NCBI RefSeq assembly: GCF_003576375.1
Contig: NZ_QWGE01000001.1
Coordinates: 868,001 to 932,000 of the forward strand
Source: Pontibacter oryzae
Lineage (GTDB): Bacteria > Bacteroidota > Bacteroidia > Cytophagales > Hymenobacteraceae
Direction of reading: 5' to 3'
Length of the DNA stretch: 64,000 nucleotides
The stretch's first letter is position 1. Each line of letters opens with the position of its first letter. The notes under the pieces were generated by a model, which made no database searches, was not told the DNA's origin, and saw nothing but the letters and a program-made list of their open reading frames with translations. Positions 16,603 to 26,239 of this stretch are shown here, one piece after another. A program made the position numbers and the translations under genes.

Positions 16603-18936
16603 CTAAAGGGTTATGCGCAGGCGCACGGCTTTTAAGCCTGAAATACCTTGCAGCGGCTCCAGCTCCAGAAATTCCGGTGCCGGTTGCAGCTTCCCTTCCT
16701 CTATTAAGCGCTCATACGCAGCCGTATACATTTTAATTTCCTGCTCGTTGGCATATACGATGCAAATGGTTCCGGGCTGAGTCAGGCGCTCTTCGCTGTG
16801 CAGCAAATGCACCTTATCTATCCGTTTTTTCATCACCTCGTACCGAATGCTGTAGGCACCGTCTACATCAAAAATCCGCTCATCCCTTCTAAAGCTCAGG
16901 TTGATTTTGTGCAAGTGTACAAGTATAAGCTGCGTAGTCTGGAGAGGATACGGCAAGTATGGCTGCAGGTTATATACGGCTTTTGCCATATTAAGGATGG
17001 ATTGTAACTGCCATTGGATGATCTGGCGAATTCCCTGGCTTTCTTCGTATTTTATTTCCGGGGAAATTGCACTGCCTACATACAGGTTATACTCGAGCCC
17101 ATCCGTCTGGAAACGATCTATGTAATAAGGTATAAGGCCTTTCAGGCTACGCTTCTCTTGCACCAATACGCGCTTCAGGGTTTTGTTTACCTCCAATATA
17201 CTTTGGTCATACTCATTTCTTGAGGCGTAAAACATACTAGTGGCATCTTCTAGTTGCGCTTTAAGGTGGTTTGCCGCCTCTGGCTGTACGTTATGGTTGA
17301 GAAGCTGCGCGATGGTGTGCTGCAGATGCTCACTTACCTGCGTTTCCACTTCCAGGTTCATCTCTTTATCAAGCTGGGCCAATAAGGCTGCCGTGGTTTT
17401 GCTTTCAGCTTCCATGCTTTCCGGTAAGAGCGCATGCAGGTGTTGCAACTGCTTTTTAAAGTCGCTGGCGGTGGCCTGCAGGCGTAGCACGCTTGAGTTC
17501 TTAACGTCAACGGCAGCGTAAAAGGGCGTTAGCTCATCGAACCGCACTGCAGGAGTAGGCGCCAAGTCTTTGTTGCCCTGGGTCACTTGCCGCAGCGCCT
17601 GCCAGGCCGCATCCCTGAATTTCCAAAGCACGGATGGGTGGATGGCAGTATAGCGCTCCAGGATAAAGCTGTTCATAACCAACCGAAACTTATCCTGCAG
17701 GTAGAGCAGAAACTCACGGTACATGGGCAAAGCTCTTTCCACTCGGTGCCGCATGGTCATGTCCACAAAATCCGGTTCGGTACTACCCAGCTCAATTACG
17801 CCTATCAACTCGCTTTGGTGGTACACCGGAAAGAAAGCCATACTTCTAAGCCCATACTTGTGCAGGTAGCGCGCCACGTCATCATCCTCGTTGCCCGTGA
17901 TGATATCGTACGAGATGTTGTTGTGCAGCAACTGGTGATTGGCACAGAAAGAAAACAAAATTCGGAAGATATGCTCCAACTCCTCAGGGGTGTGGTGCTC
18001 ACGGAGCTGGCTAAACACGATGCTGGTTGTAGAGAAAGTGTCGTGGTAGACATATTCCTTATTTACCTTCACCAAGGGCATAAACCCTAAACGCGCTTTA
18101 TCTGTGCCTAATAACGACGAAGTAGCTGCCATGACTTGTGCGAGTATATCTTGCTCAGGCAAAGCGTGCAGGTTCACGATAATATTGTTCAGGCGCAACA
18201 AAGACTCTTCCTCTGTTTCGTCTTTTAGCTTAAAAATCAGGAAACCCTCTATTACAATGTTACTGAGTGGCAGCGGAACCGCTATCAAATTCATACTTTT
18301 GATATTCCCGCGGGCATACTCCAGCCATTCTTCCCTCATTTCAGGTTTATCGCCTTCCCAACGGATTGTAATGAACTGATGGTTGCTAACAAGCCGGTAA
18401 TAGCGCGCACAAACCTGGCAATGGTCTTCCAGTGTCATATACTCTACCGGCTCCGCGCCAAATGTTTCATGTGGAATCTCGTAGCAGTGGTGCAGTACTT
18501 GCCGGTAAAGGTTTTGAAGCGCTTTTTCCTCTTGCTCGGCTTCGTCGGCAGGCTGTAGCTTCAGGGCCTGCGTTTGTTCTTCCAGCACCAGTTCGGCAAA
18601 TGCCTTGGAGTAGGAGAAAAAGCGCATCGGCGATGGTGTGCCAATCGCAAAGAGCAGGTTTTGGTCTTCCTCAAAAGGATATACATGGTTTAGCTGCAGC
18701 AACTCAATCAGCTCTTGGTGCCCGGCAAGTATACCCCAGTCAGTAATTGGTTTTATTAGGCGCTCATCGCTTTTAATCAAGCCAATGATGCGTTGCAGGT
18801 ACGTCCGGTAAATTTGGTTCTGGCACTTTTGCAGCTGTTTTTCCAAAAACTGCAGGTATTGTGCAAAGCTCAGCTCCCAGGCCAGTGCCGGAACCGGCTC
18901 CTGAAGGCGTGGCTCATTTATACCTAGTATTTCCAT
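16603..18936 (-). CDS. GAF domain-containing cytoplasmic protein
   Basis: This 777-residue protein has no signal peptide or membrane segment. The central part (about residues 330-430) reads like a GAF sensor fold: LHKYGLRSMAFFPVYHQSELIGVIELGSTE is its typical core. The N-terminal third is helical with a possible second divergent sensor domain (NLIAVPLPLSNIVIEGFLIF), and the C-terminal region is a long helical stretch plus a small alpha/beta end. No kinase, GGDEF or DNA-binding domain is visible, so the output is unknown. Bacteroidota genomes carry many such GAF proteins. It is the first gene of a three-gene row with the BamA-like and HD-Pycsar genes. Confidence 0.75.
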   Translation of the reverse strand: MEILGINEPRLQEPVPALAWELSFAQYLQFLEKQLQKCQNQIYRTYLQRIIGLIKSDERLIKPITDWGILAGHQELIELLQLNHVYPFEEDQNLLFAIGTPSPMRFFSYSKAFAELVLEEQTQALKLQPADEAEQEEKALQNLYRQVLHHCYEIPHETFGAEPVEYMTLEDHCQVCARYYRLVSNHQFITIRWEGDKPEMREEWLEYARGNIKSMNLIAVPLPLSNIVIEGFLIFKLKDETEEESLLRLNNIIVNLHALPEQDILAQVMAATSSLLGTDKARLGFMPLVKVNKEYVYHDTFSTTSIVFSQLREHHTPEELEHIFRILFSFCANHQLLHNNISYDIITGNEDDDVARYLHKYGLRSMAFFPVYHQSELIGVIELGSTEPDFVDMTMRHRVERALPMYREFLLYLQDKFRLVMNSFILERYTAIHPSVLWKFRDAAWQALRQVTQGNKDLAPTPAVRFDELTPFYAAVDVKNSSVLRLQATASDFKKQLQHLHALLPESMEAESKTTAALLAQLDKEMNLEVETQVSEHLQHTIAQLLNHNVQPEAANHLKAQLEDATSMFYASRNEYDQSILEVNKTLKRVLVQEKRSLKGLIPYYIDRFQTDGLEYNLYVGSAISPEIKYEESQGIRQIIQWQLQSILNMAKAVYNLQPYLPYPLQTTQLILVHLHKINLSFRRDERIFDVDGAYSIRYEVMKKRIDKVHLLHSEERLTQPGTICIVYANEQEIKMYTAAYERLIEEGKLQPAPEFLELEPLQGISGLKAVRLRITL

Positions 18937-19062
18937 GGCGTTCTTTCGAAAATTGATAGCCTTTAAGAAAACAGCATTAAAGTATGTATGGGCGGCTACA
19001 CTTTTGCCATACGGATCTGTTTATGTAGAGTAAACAGCGCGGCAAGGCTTTGGTTAGGGCCT

Positions 19063-19110
19063 TAAACCAAGAACGGCCCCCTTTGTTCGAAGGGTGCCGT
19101 TCTCGGTTTA
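19063..19110 (-). terminator. Hairpin at the end of the first rhomboid gene
   Basis: An imperfect stem pairs AAACCAAGAACGGC with GCCGTTCTCGGTTT around a CCCCCTTTGTTCGAAGGG loop. It overlaps the stop codon of the rhomboid gene ending at 19108. On the minus strand the T-run is short, so termination strength is uncertain. Confidence 0.5.
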
Positions 19111-20019
19111 ATCTTTTTGGCTGGCCTGGAAGAGCTTCTGCTTCTCTTCTTTGGACAGGCTTTCGTAGCCGGAGCTCGATATTTTATCTAAAATGCGGTC
19201 TATCTCGTGCTGACTTGGGCTTAGCGGTCCGCTGTTGGGCTTAGTGCCGTTTGGCTTGGCAGTGCTGCCTGTGCTAAAGCGCCGGTGCGTTATTTTCAGT
19301 TTGGGCTTTCGTTTGAAGAGGTTGCCGAAGAAATCCGTTACGGCAAGCACCGGCCGGCCCATGTCGTTGCCGCGTTGCAGTTGCTTTATAAAGAGCCAGC
19401 CTATAAAAGCGCCCCCAATGTGCGCAATGTTGCCGCCCGCGTTGCTGCCGATAGCCCCCGAAATGGAGAGCAGCACCAGAAACGCCGCAATATACTTAAT
19501 CTTCACCGGCCCGATCAGGATGAGGTTGAACGAGTAGTTCGGAAGCAAGGTGGCAGCCGCCATCACAATCGCCAGCACGCTTGCCGAGGCCCCGATCATG
19601 GTGCCGATCACCATGCGGTCCGCGAAGTATGGAATAAAGTTGTAGCTGAGCAAGTATAAAACCGCCCCGGCAATACCACCCAGCACATACAGGCTCAGCA
19701 GCTTTCTATCACCGACGTACTCCCGGATCAGTTGGCCAAACCAGTACAGGTTAAGCATATTAAAGATGATGTGCAGGAAACCTTCGTGCGTGAAGAAGTA
19801 GGTGATCAGCGTCCAGGGGTGCGTGGCAAAGTATAGCGGGGAAGAGCTTATGGCCAGGTTACTGAAGATTAGCGCATACAGCCATTCGCCGCTGGTGATG
19901 AACAGGATCGTGCGCAGCACAATCAGCACCACAAACACAATCACGTTGATGAGTATGAGCTGCTTAAGTATATTATTGGGCTGCCGGAAAGCAGTTTTTA
20001 TATCGTCGATTATACTCAT
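19108..20019 (-). CDS. Rhomboid family intramembrane serine protease (first of two)
   Basis: Rhomboids cut membrane proteins inside the bilayer with a Ser-His pair. This 303-residue protein has six hydrophobic helices, the oxyanion-type motif HIIFNM (N87), the catalytic serine in GASAS (S145; most rhomboids have GASG here) and the catalytic histidine in NIAHIGGAFIG (H200). A cytoplasmic C-terminal tail of about 90 residues is polar (STGSTAKPNGTKPNSGP...). The substrate is not known. It follows the second rhomboid gene by only 6 nt, so both are probably co-transcribed with mutL further upstream on the same strand. Confidence 0.9.
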   Translation of the reverse strand: MSIIDDIKTAFRQPNNILKQLILINVIVFVVLIVLRTILFITSGEWLYALIFSNLAISSSPLYFATHPWTLITYFFTHEGFLHIIFNMLNLYWFGQLIREYVGDRKLLSLYVLGGIAGAVLYLLSYNFIPYFADRMVIGTMIGASASVLAIVMAAATLLPNYSFNLILIGPVKIKYIAAFLVLLSISGAIGSNAGGNIAHIGGAFIGWLFIKQLQRGNDMGRPVLAVTDFFGNLFKRKPKLKITHRRFSTGSTAKPNGTKPNSGPLSPSQHEIDRILDKISSSGYESLSKEEKQKLFQASQKD

Positions 20020-20025
20020 TATGCC

Positions 20026-20805
20026 TTAGTAGTTTCTGTAGTCGTTTTGTTGCCACATTCTTACCATTATATACGCGAAGAGCATTCCCCCGAGGTGTGC
20101 AAAGTGTGCTACGTTATCTCCGGGTACGCGGTTAAACCCGGAGTACAACTCAAAGAGCCCGTAAAACAAGACAAAGTACTTTGCTTTAATCGGGACCGGC
20201 AAAAACAGCAGCATCAGCTCGAGGTTAGGGAATAGCAGGCCGAAGGCCATCAGGATGCCAAAAACGGCACCCGAGGCGCCAAGCATCGGACTGTTAAATG
20301 CCCGCCCAAACACAAAGCGCACGGCTTCTTTGCTTTCTTCTATATAAGTAGTGTTATCCGGGTTGCGCTGGTAAGCCACCGCAAACTCTGTGTTATACTG
20401 CCCCTTAAAGTGGTCCTCCATATAATTGTAGAAGCCCATTGGGGTTGGGTTTTCTATGTAGATGCTGGTTTCCTCCTCAAGCCCATTCAGCTCATAAGCC
20501 CTTACGCCAGAATATAGCAGGCTTGCCCCCAAACCGGTTATCAGGTAAAAAGCCAGCAAGCGCTGCGGCCCCCAGAAGCGCTCCAGCATGGGCCCGAAGA
20601 TGAAAAGGCTGAACATGTTGCTGAACAGGTGCCCCCACCCGCCATGCATAAACATGTGCGTAAACAGCTGCACCGGCCTGAACATGTCGGAGCCAAAGTA
20701 ATGCAGGGCAAACGTCTCGATGCTTACAAGCCCGCTAAGCTGCAATAAGTAAACGACCACATTGATGATCAGGAGGTTCCTGACCATAGGGGTGATATTG
20801 AACAT
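20026..20805 (-). CDS. Rhomboid family intramembrane serine protease (second of two)
   Basis: This 259-residue rhomboid has the motif HLFSNM (N63), the catalytic serine in MLGASGAVFG (S178) and the histidine in NVAHFAHLGGMLF (H237). Between its early and later helices is a polar insert (about residues 103-172) containing charged loops, absent from its neighbour, which probably faces the periplasm and may shape substrate choice. The gene is 6 nt upstream of the other rhomboid gene on the same strand and about 125 nt downstream of mutL. The two proteins share only the family core, so this is an old tandem pair rather than a recent copy. Confidence 0.9.
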   Translation of the reverse strand: MFNITPMVRNLLIINVVVYLLQLSGLVSIETFALHYFGSDMFRPVQLFTHMFMHGGWGHLFSNMFSLFIFGPMLERFWGPQRLLAFYLITGLGASLLYSGVRAYELNGLEEETSIYIENPTPMGFYNYMEDHFKGQYNTEFAVAYQRNPDNTTYIEESKEAVRFVFGRAFNSPMLGASGAVFGILMAFGLLFPNLELMLLFLPVPIKAKYFVLFYGLFELYSGFNRVPGDNVAHFAHLGGMLFAYIMVRMWQQNDYRNY

Positions 20806-20929
20806 GCGCGTTTCAGTTTTTGAAGTATAAGCCAGGCTTTATCAAACCCATGCTTTATACTTTAGCTTATATTGACTCTAAAAGTATAAGTCCTGCATAC
20901 TTTCGAACCAACAATTTAACAATTAACCG

Positions 20930-22789
20930 TTATCCTTTCAGGAAAAGCTCGTGCAGCTGGTTCAGCTCCATAATCACGAGCGTTTTCTGGCCACCGGGCG
21001 TGTAGTTAGGCACCTGGCAGGCAAACAGCTTGTCTACGAGCGAATTCATTTCAAGGTCGCTCATGCGTGCCAGCGAGCGCGAGGCCAGCCTTTTGGCCAT
21101 GGCCCGGGCCAGGTTTTCCCGTTTATCAAGCTTTAACGTAGCCGAATTGTTTTTGTATTGCTCTATTAATTCCTCCAGCAGTTCTTTTTCATCGGCGGCA
21201 TGCACATCGGCGGGTATTCCATTAAGTATGATGGTGTTTCCGCCAAAATCCTCAAACTGAAAGCCCATATCTTTAAACTCTGCCGCCAGCTCTTTTATAA
21301 GTATGGCATCGGTGGCAGAAAGCTCTACGGTCTGTGGGAAGAGCAGCGCCTGCGACGCGCCTGTCTTCTTCTGAAGCGAGACGTTATACTTCTCATACAA
21401 GATTCGCTCCTGCGCTGCCTGCTGGTCAATGATCATCACCCCGGACTTTACCTGCACCAGCAAATACTTCTGATGTATCTGAATGGCCTTCTTAGTGGAG
21501 GCAGGCACAGTATCGGAGGCGGCAAAGGCTTCGTCCAGCAAACCCATACCTGAAAAGGCTGAACTTGTGTGCTCTTCTTGCACCGGCTCTTTCATGGGCT
21601 CGTACAACTGCTCCCACCCTCTGGAAGTTGCCCGTTTGGTAGTGGTGGCCGGCGGCGTGAACCCCGGAAACGACGAGCTTTCGCTGCTGCTTCTGGGCTT
21701 TGGCTCCGACTCAAACTCGCTGTTGAAGCCGCCTTGCAAACGTATGGGCTGTAGGGGCGCGTAGTTCACATCCTGCTCAAAATCCAAAGACGGGGCTATG
21801 TTATAGGCGCCTAAGGCACGTTTTACGGCTGCATGCACAATGGCGTACACCGTTTTCTCGTCCTCAAACTTTATCTCTGTTTTAGTGGGGTGCACGTTAA
21901 TATCGATCTTCTCCGGGTCGATGTCGATGAACAGAACATAGAACGGGTGGTTCTCCTTGGCTACCAGGCCCTCAAAGGCCGTCATGACCGCATGGTTCAG
22001 GTAGCCGCTTTTTACGAAGCGGTTGTTTACGAAGAAGAATTGCTCACCGCGTGCTTTCTTGGCGTGCTCTGGTTTGCCCACATAGCCTTTCACTACCAGA
22101 AAGCCTGTGTCTTCCTCGCAGTAGGCCATCTGGTTTTTATAGGTGCTCCCGAAAATGCTGACGATGCGCTGGCTCAGCTTGGTGGCCGGCAGGTTAAACA
22201 CCTCCATCTCGTTGTGGTGCAGCGTAAAGGTTACCTCTGGATAGGCAAGCGCCACCCGCTGAAACTCCTCCAGGATATGGCGCATCTCCACAGCGTTGGA
22301 TTTCAGGAAATTTCGCCGGGCGGGCACGTTATAAAATAGGTTTTTCACGGAGATAGACGTGCCTTCTGGGGCCACTACTGGCTCCTGCCCTACTACTTCC
22401 GAGCCCTCTATCACCAGCTTGGTGCCTGTATCGGAGTGCTGCGTTCGGGTTTTAAGCTCTACTTGCGCCACCGCGCCAATAGATGCCATGGCCTCGCCCC
22501 TAAAACCCATAGTCCGGATCTGGAACAGATCTTCGGTGGAGCGGATTTTAGATGTGGCGTGGCGCTCAAAGCACATGCGCGCATCCGTTTCCGACATGCC
22601 TATGCCGTTATCCACTACTTGTACCAGTTGCTTGCCTGCCTCCTTCACGATCAGCTGTATGCTGGAGGCCTGCGCATCAATGGCGTTCTCCAGCAGCTCT
22701 TTAACTACAGATGCAGGGCGTTGCACCACTTCTCCAGCCGCAATCTGGTTAGCCAGGAAATCAGGCAGTAAATGTATGATGTCGGGCAT
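20930..22789 (-). CDS. mutL: DNA mismatch repair protein MutL
   Basis: MutL couples mismatch recognition by MutS to strand removal. The 619-residue protein has a normal GHKL ATPase half: ELLENAIDAQ, VDNGIGMSE, TSKIRSTEDL and GFRGEAMASIG. The C-terminal half is present but its endonuclease motifs look lost: the DQHA-like site reads DQQAAQER (D455), the AC-x-x-A-V region reads AMAKRLASRS, and the C-P-H-G position reads YTPGGQ. These residues bind the metal in nicking MutL proteins, so this one may lack that activity. The middle linker is Ser/Pro/Glu rich. The gene starts the minus-strand row with the two rhomboids. Confidence 0.95.
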   Translation of the reverse strand: MPDIIHLLPDFLANQIAAGEVVQRPASVVKELLENAIDAQASSIQLIVKEAGKQLVQVVDNGIGMSETDARMCFERHATSKIRSTEDLFQIRTMGFRGEAMASIGAVAQVELKTRTQHSDTGTKLVIEGSEVVGQEPVVAPEGTSISVKNLFYNVPARRNFLKSNAVEMRHILEEFQRVALAYPEVTFTLHHNEMEVFNLPATKLSQRIVSIFGSTYKNQMAYCEEDTGFLVVKGYVGKPEHAKKARGEQFFFVNNRFVKSGYLNHAVMTAFEGLVAKENHPFYVLFIDIDPEKIDINVHPTKTEIKFEDEKTVYAIVHAAVKRALGAYNIAPSLDFEQDVNYAPLQPIRLQGGFNSEFESEPKPRSSSESSSFPGFTPPATTTKRATSRGWEQLYEPMKEPVQEEHTSSAFSGMGLLDEAFAASDTVPASTKKAIQIHQKYLLVQVKSGVMIIDQQAAQERILYEKYNVSLQKKTGASQALLFPQTVELSATDAILIKELAAEFKDMGFQFEDFGGNTIILNGIPADVHAADEKELLEELIEQYKNNSATLKLDKRENLARAMAKRLASRSLARMSDLEMNSLVDKLFACQVPNYTPGGQKTLVIMELNQLHELFLKG

Positions 22790-23217
22790 CCGATTTTTTA
22801 ACTCCTTATTACTATATAGATTTTTTTTACTCTAAATCAGCTATTTTAACCTTCGTGGTCAAATTTTTGCATTCACTAAATAGTAAAGGCAGAACTAATT
22901 CAGGAATAAAATTATTATTAATTTACAGACTGATTCTTATCAGGGGCTGGAAATTTAGCCAACAGAGTCGCTTTTCTTCTCATCTGGGAAAGTATAGCGA
23001 TATGTATATTAAAGCTGGGGCTGGTGGCGTTAGCAATGTAAGGCTACTCTTGATGCCACGTTAGCTGCAGGCAGGCTGTAAAGCTCTCCACCTTCATTTC
23101 AAATCAGCTGACGGCAATACTGATAAAACCTCATAAATTAGGTCTGTGTTTATGTATCGCCTTATGCAAAATTAGGCTTAATTTTGACTTGTTCCAATTA
23201 ATATAAAAGTAGCGTAG
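22790..23217. other. 428-nt spacer between divergent mutL and GH3 fusion gene
   Basis: No convincing gene is present. A short open frame on the plus strand has no family features. The right end contains a -7-like promoter element (TAATTTTG at 23179-23186). One AAGTAT copy lies in the middle. Confidence 0.5.
23179..23186 (+). promoter_or_regulatory. Bacteroidota -7 element upstream of the GH3 fusion gene
   Basis: TAATTTTG matches the -7 consensus TAnnTTTG. It would place the start of transcription near 23193, giving a leader of about 25 nt. A good -33 TTG is not seen at the usual distance, so the call is partial. Confidence 0.45.
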
Positions 23218-26166
23218 ATGTTGAAGAGTTTTAGTATTGGGTTGTTGATTCTTGTTTTCCTTGTCATGGGGCCGCTGATGTCGTTAAAGTCGTCGGAGGA
23301 GGTCGTTGTACACCCACAAGAGAAGCAATGGGTCGACAGCGTGATGACGACTCTTTCGCCAGCGCAACGCATCGGGCAGCTGTTTATGGTGGCTGCATAC
23401 TCCAACAAAAACGACAAGCATGTACGCGAGATAGATACCCTTGTAAGCCGCTACGGCATTGGCGGTATTATGTTTATGCAGGGCGGGCCCATGCGCCAGG
23501 CTGTGTTAACCAACCGCTTTCAGGCGGCCGCCAAGGTGCCCTTACTAATTGCCATGGATGCCGAGTGGGGCTTGGATATGCGCCTGGACAGCAGCATGCA
23601 CTTTGCCCGCCAAATGACGCTGGGCGCCATGGATGATGACCGCTATATTTACCTGATGGCCCGTGAGATTGCGCTGAAAATGAAGCGCATGGGCGTAAAT
23701 GTAAGCTTCTCCCCGGTGCTGGACGTTAACAACAACGCTAACAACCCAGTTATCGGAAGCCGCTCGTTCGGTGAGTCTAAGGAGGAGGTAGCCCGCCGCG
23801 GTGTGGCATACATCCAAGGATTGCAGGACCATGGCGTTATTGCGGTGGCCAAGCATTTCCCTGGCCACGGCGACACGGATACTGATTCTCACCTTTCGCT
23901 TCCTGTTATACCGCACAATCTGCAACGCCTGACTAATGTTGAACTGTATCCGTTTAAACAGTCTTTTGATGCCGGCGTGATGGGTGTGATGGTAGCGCAT
24001 TTATATCTGCCTGCCGTAGACTCTACCCGCAACCAGGCAGCCACGCTCTCGAAGCCGATTGTTACAGGCCTTTTAAAAGATAAAATGAAGTATAAAGGCT
24101 TAGTATTTACCGATGCCCTGAATATGAAAGGCGTGAGCCGCTACTATAAGCCAGGCGAAGTTGACCTGAAAGCCCTGATGGCTGGTAACGACGTGTTGCT
24201 GTTCCCGGAAGATGTGCCCACTGCTATTGATAAAATTAGCAAGGCAGTGCAGAAAGGGCAAATTACGCAGGACGAGATCGACCAGCGCGTGCGCAAAATA
24301 CTGCACGCCAAATATTGGTCAGGGCTTAACAAGTATCAGCCTGTAAAACTTGAGAACCTGCAGCGTGAGGTAGACCGCCCGATCAGCACCGTGATTCAGG
24401 AGCAGCTCTATGAGCATGCGGTAACGGTAGTAGAGAATGAGAATAACCTCCTGCCTTTCCGCAACCTCGACACCCTAAGTATAGCATCCGTGGCCATTGG
24501 CGCTTCGGTAAACAACGCATTTCAGAAAACGCTAGGCAATTACGCTCCAGTTAAACAATTTACTATACCAGATCGTTTTGCGCCTGATTCAGCGTTTACG
24601 AAAATCATCCCGCAATTACAGGACAACGATGTCGTGGTGATAAGTATACATGGCATGAACCTAACGCCAGCTAAAAACTTCGGCATCGGCACAGGCACAC
24701 TGGCCTTTATACAGTACCTGCGCGAGCGTACCGATAAAAAAGTAGTGGTGGCCATGATGGGCAACGCCTATGGCCTGAAGTTGCTGGAAGACAACAAGTG
24801 GCTTGTGTGCGGCTACGAGGATAATCCGGTGTCGCAGACGTTGGTGCCGCAGGTGCTTTTCGGGGCACGCGCCGCGCAGGGCAAATTGCCAGTTTCTGCC
24901 AGCAAGAAGTATAAGGCAGGTATTGGTTTGCCAACAGCATCGCTGGGCCGCCTGAAGTATGGCGTACCCGAAAGCGTAGGCATGAGTTCTGAGGTGCTGC
25001 AACAAATCGACAATATCGCTACGGAAGCTATCACGTATGCAGCCACGCCTGGTTGCCAGGTGCTGGTGGTAAAAGACGGCACCGTAGTTTTCAACAAATC
25101 GTATGGCTACTATACTTACGATCAGGCCAAACCTGTCACTAACAACACCGTCTACGACATCGCCTCTATTACTAAAGTAGCGGCTACGCTGCAGGCTATC
25201 ATGTTCCTGAAAGATCAGGGTAAGATAAAACTAGATGCAAAAGTATCAACTTACTTACCTGAGCTGAAAGGGACCAATAAGGAAAACCTGGTGATGCGGG
25301 ACGTCCTGGCGCACCAGTCCGGTTTGCGCCCCGGCTTGCCTACCTGGCAAAAAACCATCGACAAGCGAAAACTGAAGGATACGTATTACGCCAGCACCCA
25401 GAACGATTATTATACAAACGAGGTAATCCCAGGGGTATACTCTATTAAGTCAATGGAAGACTCGCTTTGGGCCTGGACAGTGAGAACCCCGTTGCGCGCC
25501 AAGCAAAAAGACGGTACCTACGATTACGCTTATAGCGATCTGGGCTTTTACATGATGAAGCGCGTTGCCGAGACCATGCTTAACCAGCCGCTCAACGAGT
25601 TTATGGACCAGAACTTTTACACGCCGCTTGGCCTCAGCAACCTAACGTATATGCCGCTCCTGAAGCACCCGCGTGAGATTATCGCCCCCACCGAAGACGA
25701 TAATTATTTCCGTAAGAACCTGATCTGGGGTACTGTGCACGACCAGGGCGCAGCCATGATGGGCGGCGTAGGTGGCCATGCCGGGCTTTTCTCTAATGCA
25801 AACGACCTGGCCATACTTTTGCAGATGAACATGAACAACGGGAACTATGGCGGCCACAGATACTATAGCACCGATGTGGTGAGCGAGTTTGCAGAGCATC
25901 AGTACAAAGGCAGCCGCCGTGGCCTGGGCTGGGATAAACCAGCATTAGACGGGAACGGCGCTACATCAAGTATGGCTTCTGAGAGCACCTTTGGGCACAC
26001 GGGCTTTACAGGCACTGGCGCTTGGGTTGACCCCGGCAACAAATTGATTTATGTGTTTCTGTCGAACCGCGTGTATCCGGATGCCAGCAATACTAAGCTC
26101 GTAAAGTATAACATCCGGACCAGGATACATGATGTGGTTTATAAGGCCATCGTACCGAAAACATAA
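23218..26166 (+). CDS. GH3 beta-N-acetylhexosaminidase fused to a beta-lactamase-type serine hydrolase
   Basis: This 982-residue exported protein has two enzymes in one chain. The N-terminal half is family-3 glycoside hydrolase of the NagZ type: KHFPGHGDTDTDSH (212-225) supplies the His-Asp dyad and FTDALNMKG holds the nucleophile Asp299. The C-terminal half (from about residue 580) is a class C beta-lactamase/penicillin-binding fold with the nucleophile motif SITK (S650, K653), then a YSDLGF block in place of the usual Y-x-N, and the late HTGFTG motif. An N-terminal hydrophobic segment (5-21) exports it. Together they suggest periplasmic trimming of peptidoglycan sugars and peptides. A terminator-like hairpin follows. 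Confidence 0.93.
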   Translation: MLKSFSIGLLILVFLVMGPLMSLKSSEEVVVHPQEKQWVDSVMTTLSPAQRIGQLFMVAAYSNKNDKHVREIDTLVSRYGIGGIMFMQGGPMRQAVLTNRFQAAAKVPLLIAMDAEWGLDMRLDSSMHFARQMTLGAMDDDRYIYLMAREIALKMKRMGVNVSFSPVLDVNNNANNPVIGSRSFGESKEEVARRGVAYIQGLQDHGVIAVAKHFPGHGDTDTDSHLSLPVIPHNLQRLTNVELYPFKQSFDAGVMGVMVAHLYLPAVDSTRNQAATLSKPIVTGLLKDKMKYKGLVFTDALNMKGVSRYYKPGEVDLKALMAGNDVLLFPEDVPTAIDKISKAVQKGQITQDEIDQRVRKILHAKYWSGLNKYQPVKLENLQREVDRPISTVIQEQLYEHAVTVVENENNLLPFRNLDTLSIASVAIGASVNNAFQKTLGNYAPVKQFTIPDRFAPDSAFTKIIPQLQDNDVVVISIHGMNLTPAKNFGIGTGTLAFIQYLRERTDKKVVVAMMGNAYGLKLLEDNKWLVCGYEDNPVSQTLVPQVLFGARAAQGKLPVSASKKYKAGIGLPTASLGRLKYGVPESVGMSSEVLQQIDNIATEAITYAATPGCQVLVVKDGTVVFNKSYGYYTYDQAKPVTNNTVYDIASITKVAATLQAIMFLKDQGKIKLDAKVSTYLPELKGTNKENLVMRDVLAHQSGLRPGLPTWQKTIDKRKLKDTYYASTQNDYYTNEVIPGVYSIKSMEDSLWAWTVRTPLRAKQKDGTYDYAYSDLGFYMMKRVAETMLNQPLNEFMDQNFYTPLGLSNLTYMPLLKHPREIIAPTEDDNYFRKNLIWGTVHDQGAAMMGGVGGHAGLFSNANDLAILLQMNMNNGNYGGHRYYSTDVVSEFAEHQYKGSRRGLGWDKPALDGNGATSSMASESTFGHTGFTGTGAWVDPGNKLIYVFLSNRVYPDASNTKLVKYNIRTRIHDVVYKAIVPKT

Positions 26167-26186
26167 AAAATAACAGTAGTTTAGCG

Positions 26187-26223
26187 AGTGCAGCAACAAA
26201 AGTTGGCTGCACTTGTTGTTTTG
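26187..26223 (+). terminator. Terminator after the GH3 fusion gene
   Basis: The stem AGTGCAGC (26187-26194) pairs with GCTGCACT (26206-26213), with partial AAC/GTT extension inside the loop. It is followed by TTGTTGTTTTG. It sits between the stop at 26166 and the bshA start at 26240. Confidence 0.65.
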
Positions 26224-26239
26224 TCACACACCTGAGACT

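Noticed and set aside
22855-23064. 69-codon plus-strand open frame in the mutL/GH3 spacer
   Set aside because: It has no homology signal, mixed composition and no start-site support; the frame looks like chance in an AT-rich spacer.
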